A stretch of DNA of 42,631 bases from Micractinium sp. NFX-FRZ (Eukaryota; Chlorophyta; Trebouxiophyceae; Chlorellales; Chlorellaceae). The stretch is from positions 1 to 42,631 of the forward strand of contig JAPTJF010000511.1 of NCBI GenBank assembly GCA_029339195.1, written 5' to 3'. The translations under genes were made by a program, and so were the position numbers. The notes below the pieces were generated by a model. That model was given only the letters and a program-made list of their open reading frames with translations. It was not told where the DNA came from and ran no database searches. Shown here in pieces: positions 11,001 through 21,771 of the stretch (within the stretch, counting starts at the first letter, position 1; each line of letters starts with the position of its first letter).

Positions 11001-12153
11001 CGACAAGGACTCCGCCGCCGTGGCCGCCACCGCCGGCGGCATGATCCAGGAGATCCCCCGTGACTACCTGCTCAAGCGCCTGGGCGGCCTGGTCGGCAAG
11101 AAGTGAGTGCCAGAAGGATCGGGTGGGCGGGGCAGGCAGGGCAACGTCGGGCGTCGGGGTGGCCGGCTGATGTCGCCATCACTTGCTTGTTGAATCGGCC
11201 CCAAAAGCCGTGCTTGTGTGTGCGTGCTTGTGTGTGCAGGAAGCCTTTGCGTGTGCTCAATCTCGCCACACCTGTGGCTGATCGCTGGCCCCCTGTGCAC
11301 GCCCTCCCCCTCCCCCTCCCCCTCCCCCACCTGCAGCATGGTGTCTGGCGAGGCGGGCAGCTGGAAGAAGTATGTGAAGACCACCTGGGCCGAGGCACAC
11401 CCCAACGCCCCCAAGCTGGACGACAAGCTGTTTGCCAGCGAGGCGCCCGCACAGGTGATGTGAACACCTTTTTTCTTTGGGAGATGTTGGGGGTGGGGGG
11501 TCGGGGCGGGGGGGTGGGGGGTCTTGTCAACAGGAGGCGAGGGTGGGCAAGGGAGGAGAGGGGAAGTGCCGCCCACTTCCGTTTCAGCCTGCCTCGTCAG
11601 TGGCACATAAGGCACATGCTGCGCACGCCCGTTGGGCACCTGCCCCAAGTGCCAATAAAAGGCCCGCCTCTTGGCCCACCCACGGTGTGCTCCTCAGCGT
11701 GTGCAAAGAGGGAGGGCGTGGAGGCGGGCGGGGTGCCTCCGCCGTTGGCGCGCCTCTGGCAGGCTCGTGCGCCTGAAACAACAAGGCACGTGGGGAAGCC
11801 AATTAGTGGTGGCGCCAGCTTTCCCCTGCACTCTGCCGACGTGCCGTCCACACGGAGGTCACTCAGCTGTGGGGGGGATTGAGGACCACTCGAAACTTAA
11901 GAGCCCATAGCGTGCCCCCTTCCTGCCCCATTGCCCACCTTGGGCCTGGACAGGGCGTTGCATTGAATGGCTGATTTTGCCTCTGGTGTAAACGGCTGGG
12001 CTAGCCGCTGCACCACCCGCCCATCATGCATCTGCACCTTTTGTAAAGTGCACAATAACTCACCACCTGCCTCTGCTTCCCCCCTGCCTCTGCCCTGTCC
12101 TTACCTGTCCCCTGCAGGACACCTTCTCCACCACCTTCGGCAAGAAGCTGTAA
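8052..12153 (+). CDS. LCIB: LCIB-family protein (beta-carbonic-anhydrase-like, CO2-concentrating mechanism)
   Basis: Limiting-CO2-inducible B/C-type protein, 455 residues. Exons: 8052-8198, 8456-8608, 8945-9047, 9339-9496, 9674-9873, 10157-10340, 10582-10698, 10951-11102, 11337-11454, 12118-12153 (TAA); phases all fit. The Arg/Ser/Ala-rich N-terminus (MSRNQAAKRLFSSLARQAEAG) looks like an organelle transit peptide. Family hallmarks: LSVDDYMSRVEVALAGYGF, NLCRDESC, GLGGVLTCGV, AGLSHSPV, GKERYVFFSFPHIAID, SSACGALIA, RTITSDLEYLVEKAVD and GVQIHNWA. Cys140, His199 and Cys223 fit the Cys-His-Cys zinc site of the family, with Arg/Asp beside the first Cys. In Chlamydomonas LCIB acts in the stroma near the pyrenoid in CO2 uptake or recapture. 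Which of LCIB/C/D/E this matches is unresolved. Codon choice is strongly biased (CTG, GGC, AAG, GCC), suggesting high expression. Oddities: an N-terminal Cys/His cluster and a C-terminal extension. Confidence 0.9.
8724..8778. repeat. 18-bp tandem repeat (x3) in LCIB-family intron 2
   Basis: Three head-to-tail copies of ATGGTCCCCTGCAACTAG lie at 8724-8742 (one extra G), 8743-8760 and 8761-8778 (one C to A change). They are inside intron 2. Near-identity suggests a recent slippage or duplication. Confidence 0.85.
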
Positions 12154-12963
12154 GGAGCCTGGGCCGCTCACTGCAGCCGACCCTAGTCGCTGACGTCTGT
12201 CGCTGACCGTGCGGCCGCCGCCGTGGCATTCCGCGGCGCGCGCCTCCCCAGCCACATTTCATCCATCCATCCACCCTATTTCAAGACCCATCTGCAATGC
12301 TGGCCGTATCCCCAGCCCTCTGACCCCCCCTTCCGTGTATCGTGTACAAGAAGCCTTGATGGCTTCCTGGTTCATCTTTTGTAGTCAAATCTGCAAGTCG
12401 AGCCTCTGCCGGTCGCACCCGCCTCTGCCGCGCCTGCACCTGTGCCCTCACTAATGCCACACTGCCGCAGCTGCCGCTGTCCCTTTGGCGAGATTTTGCG
12501 TGTATGTCAAGACCACTGCCTCCCGCAGCTTTTCCCCCCGTTTCATTCCCGCTCTGCTCGGTCTTTTCCCTTGTAAGACCTTCGCCAGGCAATGGCATCC
12601 TGTGCAAACCAAGGTTTACCATGAAGAAGTGTGACCTTCAACAACACAGGCTCTTGTGAAGCTACTGGGGACGGCTTGTGCTGCCGCCCAACCCAAGCAC
12701 TGCCGCCGCTTCGCCGCCAGCATGGGCTGCCGCCGCAATGCCAGCACAGCGCGCTGCCACGGCTCGAGGCTTCCAGCCCCTCTTGTTTCCTTTTGTTTGT
12801 TGCGCCGGTGTTCGTGAGCAGCGGTTACAAGGCAACAAAGCAGGCGAGAGCAGCCGCCCGACCCTTACTGCCCTGCCCACTCCTCCGGTTGGGCGCGCTT
12901 GGTTGTCCCTACCGGCCAGAGAAGTCGATTGAGCCGTCGGCGCCCGCAGCCACCACCCTAGTA
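12154..12963. other. LCIB-family 3' UTR and upstream region of F-box gene
   Basis: No gene is supported. A TGTAA at 12572-12576 would end the LCIB-family transcript with a 3' UTR of roughly 420 nt. The remainder up to the ATG at 12964 should be promoter and 5' UTR of the co-directional F-box/LRR gene. The frame is open upstream of that ATG but contains no earlier in-frame ATG. Confidence 0.5.
12572..12576 (+). terminator. Putative polyadenylation signal TGTAA of the LCIB-family gene
   Basis: A TGTAA about 420 nt past the stop codon. Motif and position only. Confidence 0.45.
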
Positions 12964-15900
12964 ATGCACGCTGGCGCCGGCAGCGGCGGCGGCGGCGGCG
13001 ACGACCCTCCTCCCTGCCCTATCCCGAAGGCGGTGGTGGCCTCCATGTCTCTCCGGCCCGCCAGGCGGCGGCGCAAGCAGGACCGCAGCGGCGGCAACGG
13101 GCTGCCCTTGCCAGCCGCTGATACGGCAACAGCCAGCTGGGCCCTGCTGCCAGCAGACGTGCTGCGTGAAGTGTTTGCGGCTCTCCCCGACAGCCACAGC
13201 CGGGCAGCCAGTCGCGTGGTGTGCCGCAGGCAAGTGACCGCAGCTGGGCCGCTGGCTCAGTGCGCCTCGTGGTGGCGACACACACCTGCTGCCGCTGTGT
13301 GCCCTCCCTGCTGCCGCCTGTCGACACAGAGATGCACCCTTGCCTCCCGCCATGCACCACACCCATCCATTCCACCCGCCCCTGTGCTGCTTCAGGTGGC
13401 GTGAGGTCGCGGACGAGTGCCCTGCAATCTGGGGAAGCTGCAGCCTGCGCCGCCGCGGCCGTCCCCTCCCGCCGGCCGCCGCATATTGTTTGTTGTTGCA
13501 GCGGCAGCGCCCATACCTGCGCCACTTGCACATCGACTCGAGCGCCTTGTTGGGTGCTGTGGGCCCCACGGTCGTGACCCTAGAGACTCACTCTTTGCTG
13601 GCGGCAGCTCTGCAGGCGGCCTGCGGCCCCGGCAGCGGCCTCACAGACCTCTCCCTGGCAGTTGCCGGACCCTTGCACGCCGTCGTCTCCCAGGTGTGCT
13701 GGTGCGCCCAATGCCAGCATGGCGGCACCGCTGTCGTGCATGCTGTGTGATTGTGCAGCCGGACACTGTGGCGGACGCTTGGCTGCACGGGGTGTGCCTG
13801 TACCACGTCCTCAGCCTTCTTGGAAGCCCCGCACAACACCCATCACCTGTCTGCCTGTGCACCGCTGCAGGCGCTGCCGGGCGCCGCCAGGCAGCTCACC
13901 TCCCTGCTCATCCGCTCGCTGCCGGCGGCGCCCGTCGCCGCAGTGACCTGGCGCCAGCTCAGCCAGCTCAGCCAGCTGTCGTGCCTCCTGCTCACCACAA
14001 ACCTCGCCAACGCTGGGGACCCCTCTGGGCTGAGACAGCTGTCCAGCCTCACCCGCCTGCGCCTGCACGGCGCCCCCCAGCGGCAGCCCTCAGCGCCGGC
14101 TCAGGAGGTGGGGCCCGCCCTGCTGGCCTGCCCCGCCACCCTGCAGCGGCTGGAGCTGGCCGCAGTGCAGCTGCTGCACCTGCAGCACGCCGCGCCAGAG
14201 GCAGGCGGGGCTGAGAGTGCAGCTGCAGCGGATGTTGGCGGCGGTGCGGCTGCCGCAGCAGCGGCAGCAGCAGAGGACGCGTCTGAAGAGGGCAGCGATG
14301 CAGGGAGCGAGTCTGATTCAGGCTCAGAGGCAGGCTCAGAGTCGGCGTCGGATGCTGAGGCGGCATCAGATGCTGATGCAGAGGGAGCCTCAGATGTGGA
14401 TGTAGCTTCAGATGTGGACGCAGCTTCAGATGCGGATGCAGAGGCGGCTTCTGACGTTGATGTGGAGGCAGCTTCAGATTCAGATGCAGCTTCTGATGCT
14501 GATGTGGAGGCAGATGCAGATGCAGATTTGGATGCGGAGGCAGAGGCAGCTTTGGATGCGGAAGCAGAGGCAGATGCAGCTCCAGAGGCAGCTGCAGCTG
14601 CGCATGCGGATGCAGAGCCCGCTCCCGCCGGTGGCGGTGTCGCCGGGCTGTGGCCTGCACATTGGCCCAGAGACACTTTGGCTGACGCTTTGATGGCCCG
14701 CTGGGGTGTGCTGGAGGAGCTTCGCATGCACCGCGTCCACACAAGCACGGCGGTGCTGCGAGGTGGGCGGAGGCAGTGTGGGGGTGCGTTTATTGGGGCA
14801 CGCCATCGGGGAGGGGAAGCAGCACTGCTGGGGGAAGCATGCCTGCCTAAGCTGGGCACACGGTGCCAACTCTCATGCGGCTGTTGCCGATTAGCAGGCA
14901 GCGCTGCGTATGCATGCCTTGCTTTACAAGTGGCATATTGCGTCCCCACCTGCCTGCAGTCCTGCCTCTCCTTCCCTGCCTCACATCGCTCCACCTGGCA
15001 CCCCGGGGCTGCAATAGGCACGACGTTATCATTGCCATACAGTGCAGGCACCTGCAGGTGCAAGGGAGTGCCGCTGTGTGTGTTTGCATCCTCGGTGCTG
15101 CATGCGTGGTCGTTCTCCCGCCAGGCACTGGAGCAGCGCAGGACGTTGCAGTCCAGAGGGGCCTCCGCAAGGAGTTGGTTGCCTGCCACCTGGCTTGCCT
15201 GCTGTCCTGCCAGGCAGCCAGCAAGCAAGCGCACCCACTTCGTCCCTCTCTTCATTTGACCACCCATCACTGCCTTGCCGGCGGCCTGCCCACCTGCCAG
15301 AGCAAACGCCAGCTGCCCGACAGCCTGTGTAACCCCTGGGTTGCCCCTGCTTTATGTAACCCACCCCATCCCCAGCTCGCCACCCTGCCACAGGAGCTTG
15401 TGCTGGGTCTGTATGTGGACAGGCAATTCCCGCAGATGCCCGCCACCGCGCTGCAGCAGCTGACCCGCCTCAGGTGCCGCTGCCTGCCTCTGGCCACCCC
15501 CTGCCACCCTCCCTTGCATGTTCCAGCGAAATGTGGGGCCGGTGAGCAAGCTGTGGGGGTGCTGCATGGCGGCCATGCCCCAACCTCTCAGACCAGGCCA
15601 GGGGGCGCTGACCACCAGAGTTTCGGCCCGCTACAAAGTCTATGTGTTACAACTGCGCTGCCTGCTGCCTGGTACTGCAGGATCAGCGGTACCGGCACCT
15701 TGAGGCACCTGCCCTCCACCTGGTGCATGCTGCCCAACCTGCTGGTGAGACCTCCCGCTGCTTCCACGCATGCCCCCCTACTCCGTTACTTGTTTGCCTG
15801 CCTGCTTTCCTGCTGGTGAGGCCTCCCGCTGCCACCGCCAAATGCCCCCTACTTACTTGCTTGTTTGTTTACCTGCCTGCTTTCCCTGCCTGCCTTCTGG

Positions 15901-17680
15901 GTTGCCTGCCCGCCTGCTCGCCTGCCCGCCCCGCCAAGGCCTGTTCCGTCCTTGCTGTTGCTCTAGCCTGGCCACGGAGCCCACCCTACCCTGCGCATGC
16001 CGCCCCCTACCCGGCTTGCACTCATCCCGCCACTCCTCGACAACAAGCAATCTGACGCCCGCTTCTTCATAACCTGATGTTATTGCGCCCCGCCCTGCCC
16101 AAGAGCTTGGAGCTGGAGTCTTGTGACCACCTGCTGCCCCTGCCCCCGGAGGTCTCCCATTTGGACCGCTTGGAGCGGCTGAGCATCAGGTGGGGGCACG
16201 GCCACACTGCCAGCATCCTGTGTACTATTAGTACGGCTCGTCGCTGCGCGCCTGCAGGCATGCTGGACACCGCAGTCAGGGACACTCCCCCTCCGTAGGG
16301 CGGCCCGCCTGCTTGCCAGCCTGTCCACAGTGCTGCCTGCCTCCCCTGCTTGCCCGCCTGCTTGCTTTTGCTGTCATGCCCCTGCTTGCCTTCCTGCCTG
16401 CCTGCCTGCCGTGTGATGCGCCAGTCTGCCTGCCTGTCGCCCTGCCTGCTCTGTGATGTACCTGCCCCCCTTGCCTGCCTGCCCTCCCCCCTGCAGCCAC
16501 ATGCGCATGGAGGAGCTGCCCTGGCAGGTCATGTGCCTCTCCCAGGTGTGCTTTCCTGCTGAACGGCACACACCTTATGCTTGCACATCTTGTGGGATGC
16601 CCATGCGAGTCCCACGCCTCTCTCCTGTGCCACGTGGTTGGGTGCCGGGGTATGGCTGGTGGGAAGAGCAGGGGGACCTGACCTCTGGTGTGTGCAGCAG
16701 CAGGGTCCACATTCCCAGGCACTGAGTGGCCGCTAAGATTCCTTGCCCTCTTGACACGCGAGCCGCGCCGGCTCGTGGGCGTGCCCATCCCCCCGCCCCT
16801 GCTTCCCACCTCTGCCAACCCTCCCACGCCATATGGGTGCAGCTGACGCGGCTGGCGGTGGCGGCGTGCTCCCTGGGCAGCCTCCCGCCGGGCCCCTACC
16901 TGCGCAACCTGCGAGAGCTCGTGCTGTTTGCCAACAACCTCAGGTGGGAACGTGGCATCTGGGACGGTAAGGGTGTGAATTCGTATAAGCTTTTCTCTTG
17001 AGTAATTTCAACAACAAGGTGCTCCTTTTGGCCCTGTGGTAGACGCGCAAACTCACGACCATTCAGAATCTAGCATGCGGTCGTGCCCCGAAGCAACCTG
17101 CCCCGACCCAATCGCACACACCCCGCTGTGCAGCTGTGTCCCGCCAGCACTTGCGCATGCCACCTGGCGCCCCTCCAGCCTGAGGCGGCTGGACATGAGC
17201 AGCAACTACAGCCACCACCTCAGGTGAGGAGCCTCGCCTGCCTGCCTGCTGCTGCTGCTTCCGTGCCTGCCTGCCGGTGCAGCATCCTTGCCTGCCTGCC
17301 CGCGCGAGCGGTGTGCCCCTGCTCTGTGTGCCACTCTCCACGATGGGTGATGAGTTGAATGACCGACTGTGTGTGTAACTCTTTCCTCCGCCCACCCCGT
17401 GCCCTCCCCTCCGCCTGCGCCACGCTGTGCCCTGCTGTGCAGCGAGGCTGACGTGGCGGTGCTGCGCCAGCTGTCCTCCCTGGAACACTTGGACCTCCGC
17501 CGCCAGGTGTATGGTGGGGAGCCAGACGAGCACACGGCAGAGCGGCTGGACGAGCTACGGGCAGCGCTGCCCGACTTCCACCTACTCGTGGCAACTGCAC
17601 CCCTGAATGGTGGCTGGCTCACGCCCTCTGGTTTTCAAAACTCGTCTATTCCTCTGCCCGCCCTGTTGAGCGGTAGCTGA
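12964..17680 (+). CDS. F-box and leucine-rich-repeat protein with acidic repeat insert
   Basis: Probable substrate-recognition subunit of an SCF ubiquitin ligase, about 729 residues. Exons inferred: 12964-13229, 13396-13693, 13871-14762, about 15125-15177 (weak), 15376-15473, 15681-15744, 16104-16189, 16497-16545, 16843-16943, 17179-17223, 17443-17680 (TGA). The F-box core is near residues 59-100 (WALLPADVLREVFAALPD, then VCRRWREVADECPAIW), split by a GC-AG intron with donor AG|GCAAGT. LRR-like segments follow: LTSLLIRSLP, LSSLTRLRLHG, LATLPQELVLGLYV, SLELESCDHLLPLPPEV, LTRLAVAACSLGSLPPG, LRELVLFANNL, LRRLDMSS and LSSLEHLDLRRQ. An acidic Asp/Glu/Ser/Ala repeat interrupts the LRRs. Most LRR exons end in CTCAG|GT (phase 2), hinting at exon duplication. 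The ATG at 12964 is the first in frame; 13046 is an alternative. The joint between 14763 and 15375 is uncertain. Targets unknown. Confidence 0.75.
14275..14620 (+). repeat. Acidic low-complexity repeat coding Asp/Glu/Ser/Ala
   Basis: Within the large third exon of the F-box/LRR gene, degenerate 6-12-bp units (GCTTCAGATGTGGATG-like) encode runs such as ASDVDVASDVDAASDADAEA. The tract is roughly 110 residues long and strongly negative. It is in frame and free of stops, so it is coding sequence. The complementary strand is also open and reads Ser/Ala, an expected by-product of the periodic codons. Confidence 0.85.
15770..16500. repeat. CCTG/CTTG-rich simple repeats in introns of the F-box/LRR gene
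   Basis: Dense CTGCCTGC, CTTGCCTGC and CTTGTTTG runs fill the introns at about 15770-15960 and 16300-16495, on either side of the exon at 16104-16189. Similar CCTG runs occur at 10436-10456 and 17230-17300. They form the pyrimidine-rich part of these introns. Confidence 0.6.
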
Positions 17681-17997
17681 CAGGTGCATCTGGCTTGACT
17701 TGCTGCTGGTTCACGTCCTTGGCTGTACAGTTTGTGTACTTGTCTCTTCCCGCCCCCCCCGCAGTGCCCACTGCTCTCCCTGTGCACTTTCCCGTACACA
17801 CCTATGTGCACACCCGCGCCCCTATAGCCAAGTACTAGTGGCCACCCGACAAGTACCGCTGCTTGCTCTGCTTGCAATGCTGTGCCTGGCGGGAGGCTGC
17901 CCTGCTGTGGTTACAGCAGCGTAACGGCAGGGCAGTACCACAGTACATTGGGTTAAGGTGCAGCGGTCAGCAGGCCGCCCGCCCAGGCTGGGCCATG
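17681..17997. other. Convergent intergenic spacer between F-box/LRR and TFB1 genes
   Basis: 317 bp between two stop codons. No gene seen. A minus-strand TGTAA at 17911-17915 suits the TFB1 transcript. No plus-strand TGTAA was seen for the F-box gene. Confidence 0.5.
17911..17915 (-). terminator. Putative polyadenylation signal TGTAA of the TFB1 gene
   Basis: Minus-strand TGTAA about 83 nt past the TFB1 stop codon. Motif and position only. Confidence 0.45.
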
Positions 17998-20900
17998 CTA
18001 CGGCGGCGCCTTGCGCCGCTGCTGCTGCTCCGACTGGTGCCGTGCCAGCGCTGCATCGATGGCCGCCACCAGCGGGCGCAGCATCATTGCTATGTGCACC
18101 TGGTGCCCGGAGCCTGCGGGAGGGCAGGGCAGGGCAGGGTGTGTGAGTGATTGTGGAGCGGTGACGCCCAGGGGCAGCAGCAGCTGCGGCGGCAAGCACT
18201 GCTGCTCAGTGGTGGCAAGCAAGTGGCTTGCAAAGACTCTGCAAGGGCCCCTGCCCTGCCCACAGTAGCGTCGCCCCAAGCAACACGCAGGGAACGCACG
18301 CGTGTCCAGATTCCGACGCACATCACGCTCACAGCATGACCACAGCGTGACACACGCATGCCACCGCAGCCTCCTCCCAGCTGGCAGTGTGCCCCCTGCC
18401 GCGCTCACTCACCCTCGCCCGCGGGGTGGCGCATGTGCGACAGCAGTAGCGTGCGCTGCTCGGCCAGCGCCCGCCCCAGCTTGTCCGCCCGCTCCCAGCG
18501 TGCCGTGCTGACCAGCGGCAGGTTGCCCCAGTAGTGGCGCAGCAGCTCGTTGGCCTTCAGGGCCTCACCCCGCAGGTGCTCCTGGTGGGGAGGCGGCAAG
18601 GGAGCGGGGAGGGGCAGGGGAGGGGGTGAAGCCCACAAAGGTGAAGGGTGGATGGAGCAGGCTTGCTGGGGCGAGGAAGATGGGGCCAATCAGGCTCGAG
18701 GACGAGCGTGCTGCGGCCTGCTGCACCCGCCGGCGCCTCGGCAGCGGGCAGCGAGTGCGGCCGCCAGCAGGGCGTGCACGAATGAGTGAGGCAGCCAGCC
18801 TCTGCAGCACAGCACAGCACAGCGCTGCGCTGCGCTGCACAGGCCAGCACAGCCAGCGCACAGCCAGCGCACAGCCAGCGCGGCACGGCTGGCTGCTGCC
18901 TGGCTGGCTGCCTCGCTGCCCTGGCTGGCTGGCTGGCCCCACGCCCATCGCACTCACCAGCAGCAGCGGCGGCACGCCGCGCGTGCGGTCCTGTGGCGGG
19001 AACTGCAGCGCCGAGGCGGCCACGGGTCCAAACTCTTCCACCAGCGACGCATCCTGGTCTTGGCTGAGCTCCAAAAGCACGGCTGACGCCAGGGCCGGGT
19101 CACAGGGAGGGTTGGGCAGGGCCAGCGGCTGGATGGCCGCAAGGGCTGCCAGCAGGCCGCCGGCGCTGCTGCCGTCTGCAGCTGTTGCCTCTGCTGGGGT
19201 CGTGCTGGGCATGCTGGGCTTGCTGCCAGGCTCCCCAATGGCGCCTGCGCCGGCGTCAAAGTAGGCGCGCGGGTCTTGGATGTTCAGTGGGAGGTACCGG
19301 CTGTCTCGATCGTCGAGGCGGAGGTCTTCTAGCGCCGAGGCCGCCCGCTCCTGCCACTCTTCCAGCCGCTCTTTGGAAACCCCCTCGCCCTGGCCGCCCT
19401 CGCCCGAGCCGCCGCTGCTGCCGCCCGCCTTGGCCGCCGCCGCCTTGGCTGCCGCCTTCTGCTGCGCCGCCAGCGCCGCCGCTATCTTCCCTGTGTCTGC
19501 AGCTGCTGGCTCCTGCCCCTGCCCCGCCCCGTTGGCCTGCAGCCCAGCCAGGCCCTCGGGGGCGCCCTCCAGCACCACGGCCGCGTGCCGGTTGATGTCG
19601 CGCGCAATGGACCCCAGATGGGTCTGCCGCAGCGCCGCCTCGGACTCCCGTGCGCCGTCGCGTGCCGTGCCGAAAAAGGCGGCGCTGCTAAAGTGCTCCC
19701 CCGCATCTGCTGCCAGGTTCACTGTTGGGTCCACCCCCCGGATGTCCCGCTTGGCACGCTGCTGCTCCTGCAGGGTTTGGGTTGGCGGGAGGGGAGGCGG
19801 CACCCATTGGGAGGGGCAGGGGATGTTGGACGGCTGGCAGGCGCAACGAGCAGGCAGGCAGGGCACGGTGGGGGCAGTCGCGGGTGCACGGCATGCAACC
19901 ACAAGCAGCCCAGCAACATGGCATGTGGCGCTGGCCCGCCAAGGCGGAGGATCACACGCCACCAGCCGCACTGGCAGGCCCCTCATGCGAGCCTGTGCGA
20001 ACCCAAACACACAGGGCAGTGTTCCGCCTCCCAATAAGGATTGGGGCACTGCAGCGCTGCAGCTGAACCCACGCACCTGCTCCTGCAGCTGCTTCCTGAA
20101 AGGTGCAAACAGCTCATCCTCATCATCGTCCCCCGCATCTGCTGAAAACCCTTGCCGCCGCCTGCAGGCCGCCGCCCGGGGGTGGAGAGGGGTGCAGAGG
20201 CAGCGCGGTAGTGGCTGCGTGAGTGCCCAGCTTCCCAGTGCAGCCAACAGCGTCACGCCTAGGCAGATGGAGATGAGAGCTTGCTTGTGCTGCTGCATGC
20301 GGATCGGTACGGCACCCTTGCGCTATGCGGTACAGCCTGACTGCCACAGCTAGCGCGTGCGACTCATACCGTTTGGCCATGCGCATGTACTGCTGCTCGA
20401 AGCCACGCAGCCTGCCCCATCCCCCATCCCCCGCCTCCCTCCCTGCACTGCCTGCACATACCGCCGAGCCATGCGCTTGTACTGCTGCTTGAAGTAGCGC
20501 GTCCAAAAGGCCTTCTCATCCAGGTTGTGGGGCACGTGCGCCAGGTAGGCGCGGTGCACCTCGGAGCGCTCGGTAAAGATCTGCAAAGAAGCGAGGGAAG
20601 GGTAGAGAAAAGAGGACCTGATGCTGCACACGCGGATCTAACGAGACGGATAACACAGGGGCAGGCATGGGGTTAGTGAGGCACGGGGCCAGGGCCGGGA
20701 GACAGGAGGGCTGACTGAGGAGGTGGAAGAGAGGGAAGCGGGACAGGGCGGACAGCGGGGCAGATGAGCAGAGCGGGGAGGAAGCAGGCAGCGTGTGCGC
20801 CGCAGCCTCCGCACTGCACAACCTTTCCTGCCTGGCGCAGCCACCCCGCCCCCCTCTGCCGCTCGGGTGTTTTCCTCACCTGCTGGATGATCTGCGGTGT

Positions 20901-21771
20901 CAGCTGGAAGTGCACCTTCTCAGTCTGGCCATCTGCCGAGGGCTTCACATCTGCCAGCATGGCGGACGGCAGGCCAACCCGCTGCGCGCGATGTGGTGCC
21001 ACGCCGCCGCCGCCGCCGCTGCCGCCGCCGCCGCTGCGCACCAGCCCCTGCCGGGCGCGCCAGAACTCGGCCTCACTCAGAATGCCAGCTGTCACCAGGG
21101 ACTTGTAGAGGGCGCCCAGGTCTGGGTCAGCTTGGAAGAGCGCTGCCGCCTGCTGGGCTGACGGCAGCAGCAGCTTGCCGCCGCCGCCTTGTGCCGCCAC
21201 GCTGCCGCCTGCAGGTGATCCCTGGGAGACCCCCGCCCCCGCTGACGCTGCGGCTCCTGCGCTGCCTGGTGCTGCTCCCCCGGAAGGCTTCAGCTGTTTC
21301 AGCAGCTCCACGGCCTCGTCCCTGTCGCCAACCACTTCAAACCCCAGCACCAGAGGGCCGGCTGCCGCGTCCAGCTTGATGAACGGCTTGCCGGGTGCCT
21401 GTTGCGTCCCTGCGGCAGCGACGGGCATGTTGTCGTAAGTGTGTGTTGCAGGTCCCGGAATACTAACCACAACTCAAGTGTATCCAAGATGGTGCATGCA
21501 GAGGCTGGCAGGAAGCAGCAGTGAACGGCAGGCAGCGATAGCGGCGGCAGCGGCGGCGGCGGCAGGCAGCGGCGGCAGTAGGGAGGCACTGCCGGCAGCG
21601 CTCACGTGTGATTGTGCTTATGTCGAGGACCGCCGATTGACCTTTGGTGGGGTCGTTGGGCTGCCACTTGACCTTGTTCTTGGTGATCATGACGACGCCG
21701 TCTACAGCCGAGGCGCCCGTGCCCCGCTGAGCGCGGCGCGTGAACAGACATGGATCGCTGCTCTCCGCCAT
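17998..21771 (-). CDS. TFB1: TFIIH core subunit TFB1 (p62/GTF2H1)
   Basis: Scaffold subunit of transcription/repair factor TFIIH, acting in nuclear transcription initiation and nucleotide-excision repair. Exons: 21771-21606, 21409-20880, 20580-20462, 20161-20077, 19767-18958, 18581-18413, 18113-17998 (TAG); phases fit, giving 664 residues, longer than the roughly 550 of human p62. The N-terminal PH-like domain is seen in VVMITKNKVKWQPNDPTKG, GKPFIKLDAAAGPLVLGFEV and DRDEAVELLKQL. A first BSD domain has LYKSLVTAGILSEAEFW, then GLPSAMLADVKPSADGQTEK and LTPQIIQQ. The second BSD is IFTERSEVHRAYLAHVPHNL followed by DEKAFWTRYFKQQYKRMAR. A long Ala/Gly/Gln-rich middle exon contains DIRGVDPTVNLAADAGEHF, typical of TFB1. 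The C-terminal helices include ALKANELLRHYWGNLPL. It starts MAESSDPCLF. Confidence 0.9.
18806..18936. repeat. Short tandem repeats in a TFB1 intron
   Basis: The intron between 18582 and 18957 holds successive short arrays: CAGCA units, GCTGC units, three copies of an 11-mer like CAGCCAGCGCA near 18850-18884, then CTGG/GGCT units to about 18936. No coding potential. Confidence 0.6.

Noticed and set aside
14101..15270. 389-codon minus-strand frame rich in Ser/Ala repeats
   Set aside because: It is the complement of the acidic GCA/TCA/GAT repeat in the F-box/LRR exon, and the sense strand has F-box and LRR motifs on both sides.
17030..17110. Possible tRNA-like stretch around CCTGTGGTAGACGCGCAAACTC
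   Set aside because: No cloverleaf could be folded by eye and there is no proper T-loop (GGTTCRANNC) element.
19280..20353. 357-codon plus-strand frame with Ser/Ala/Pro-rich sequence
   Set aside because: It lies antisense to well-supported TFB1 exons and the intervening introns, and shows no domain.
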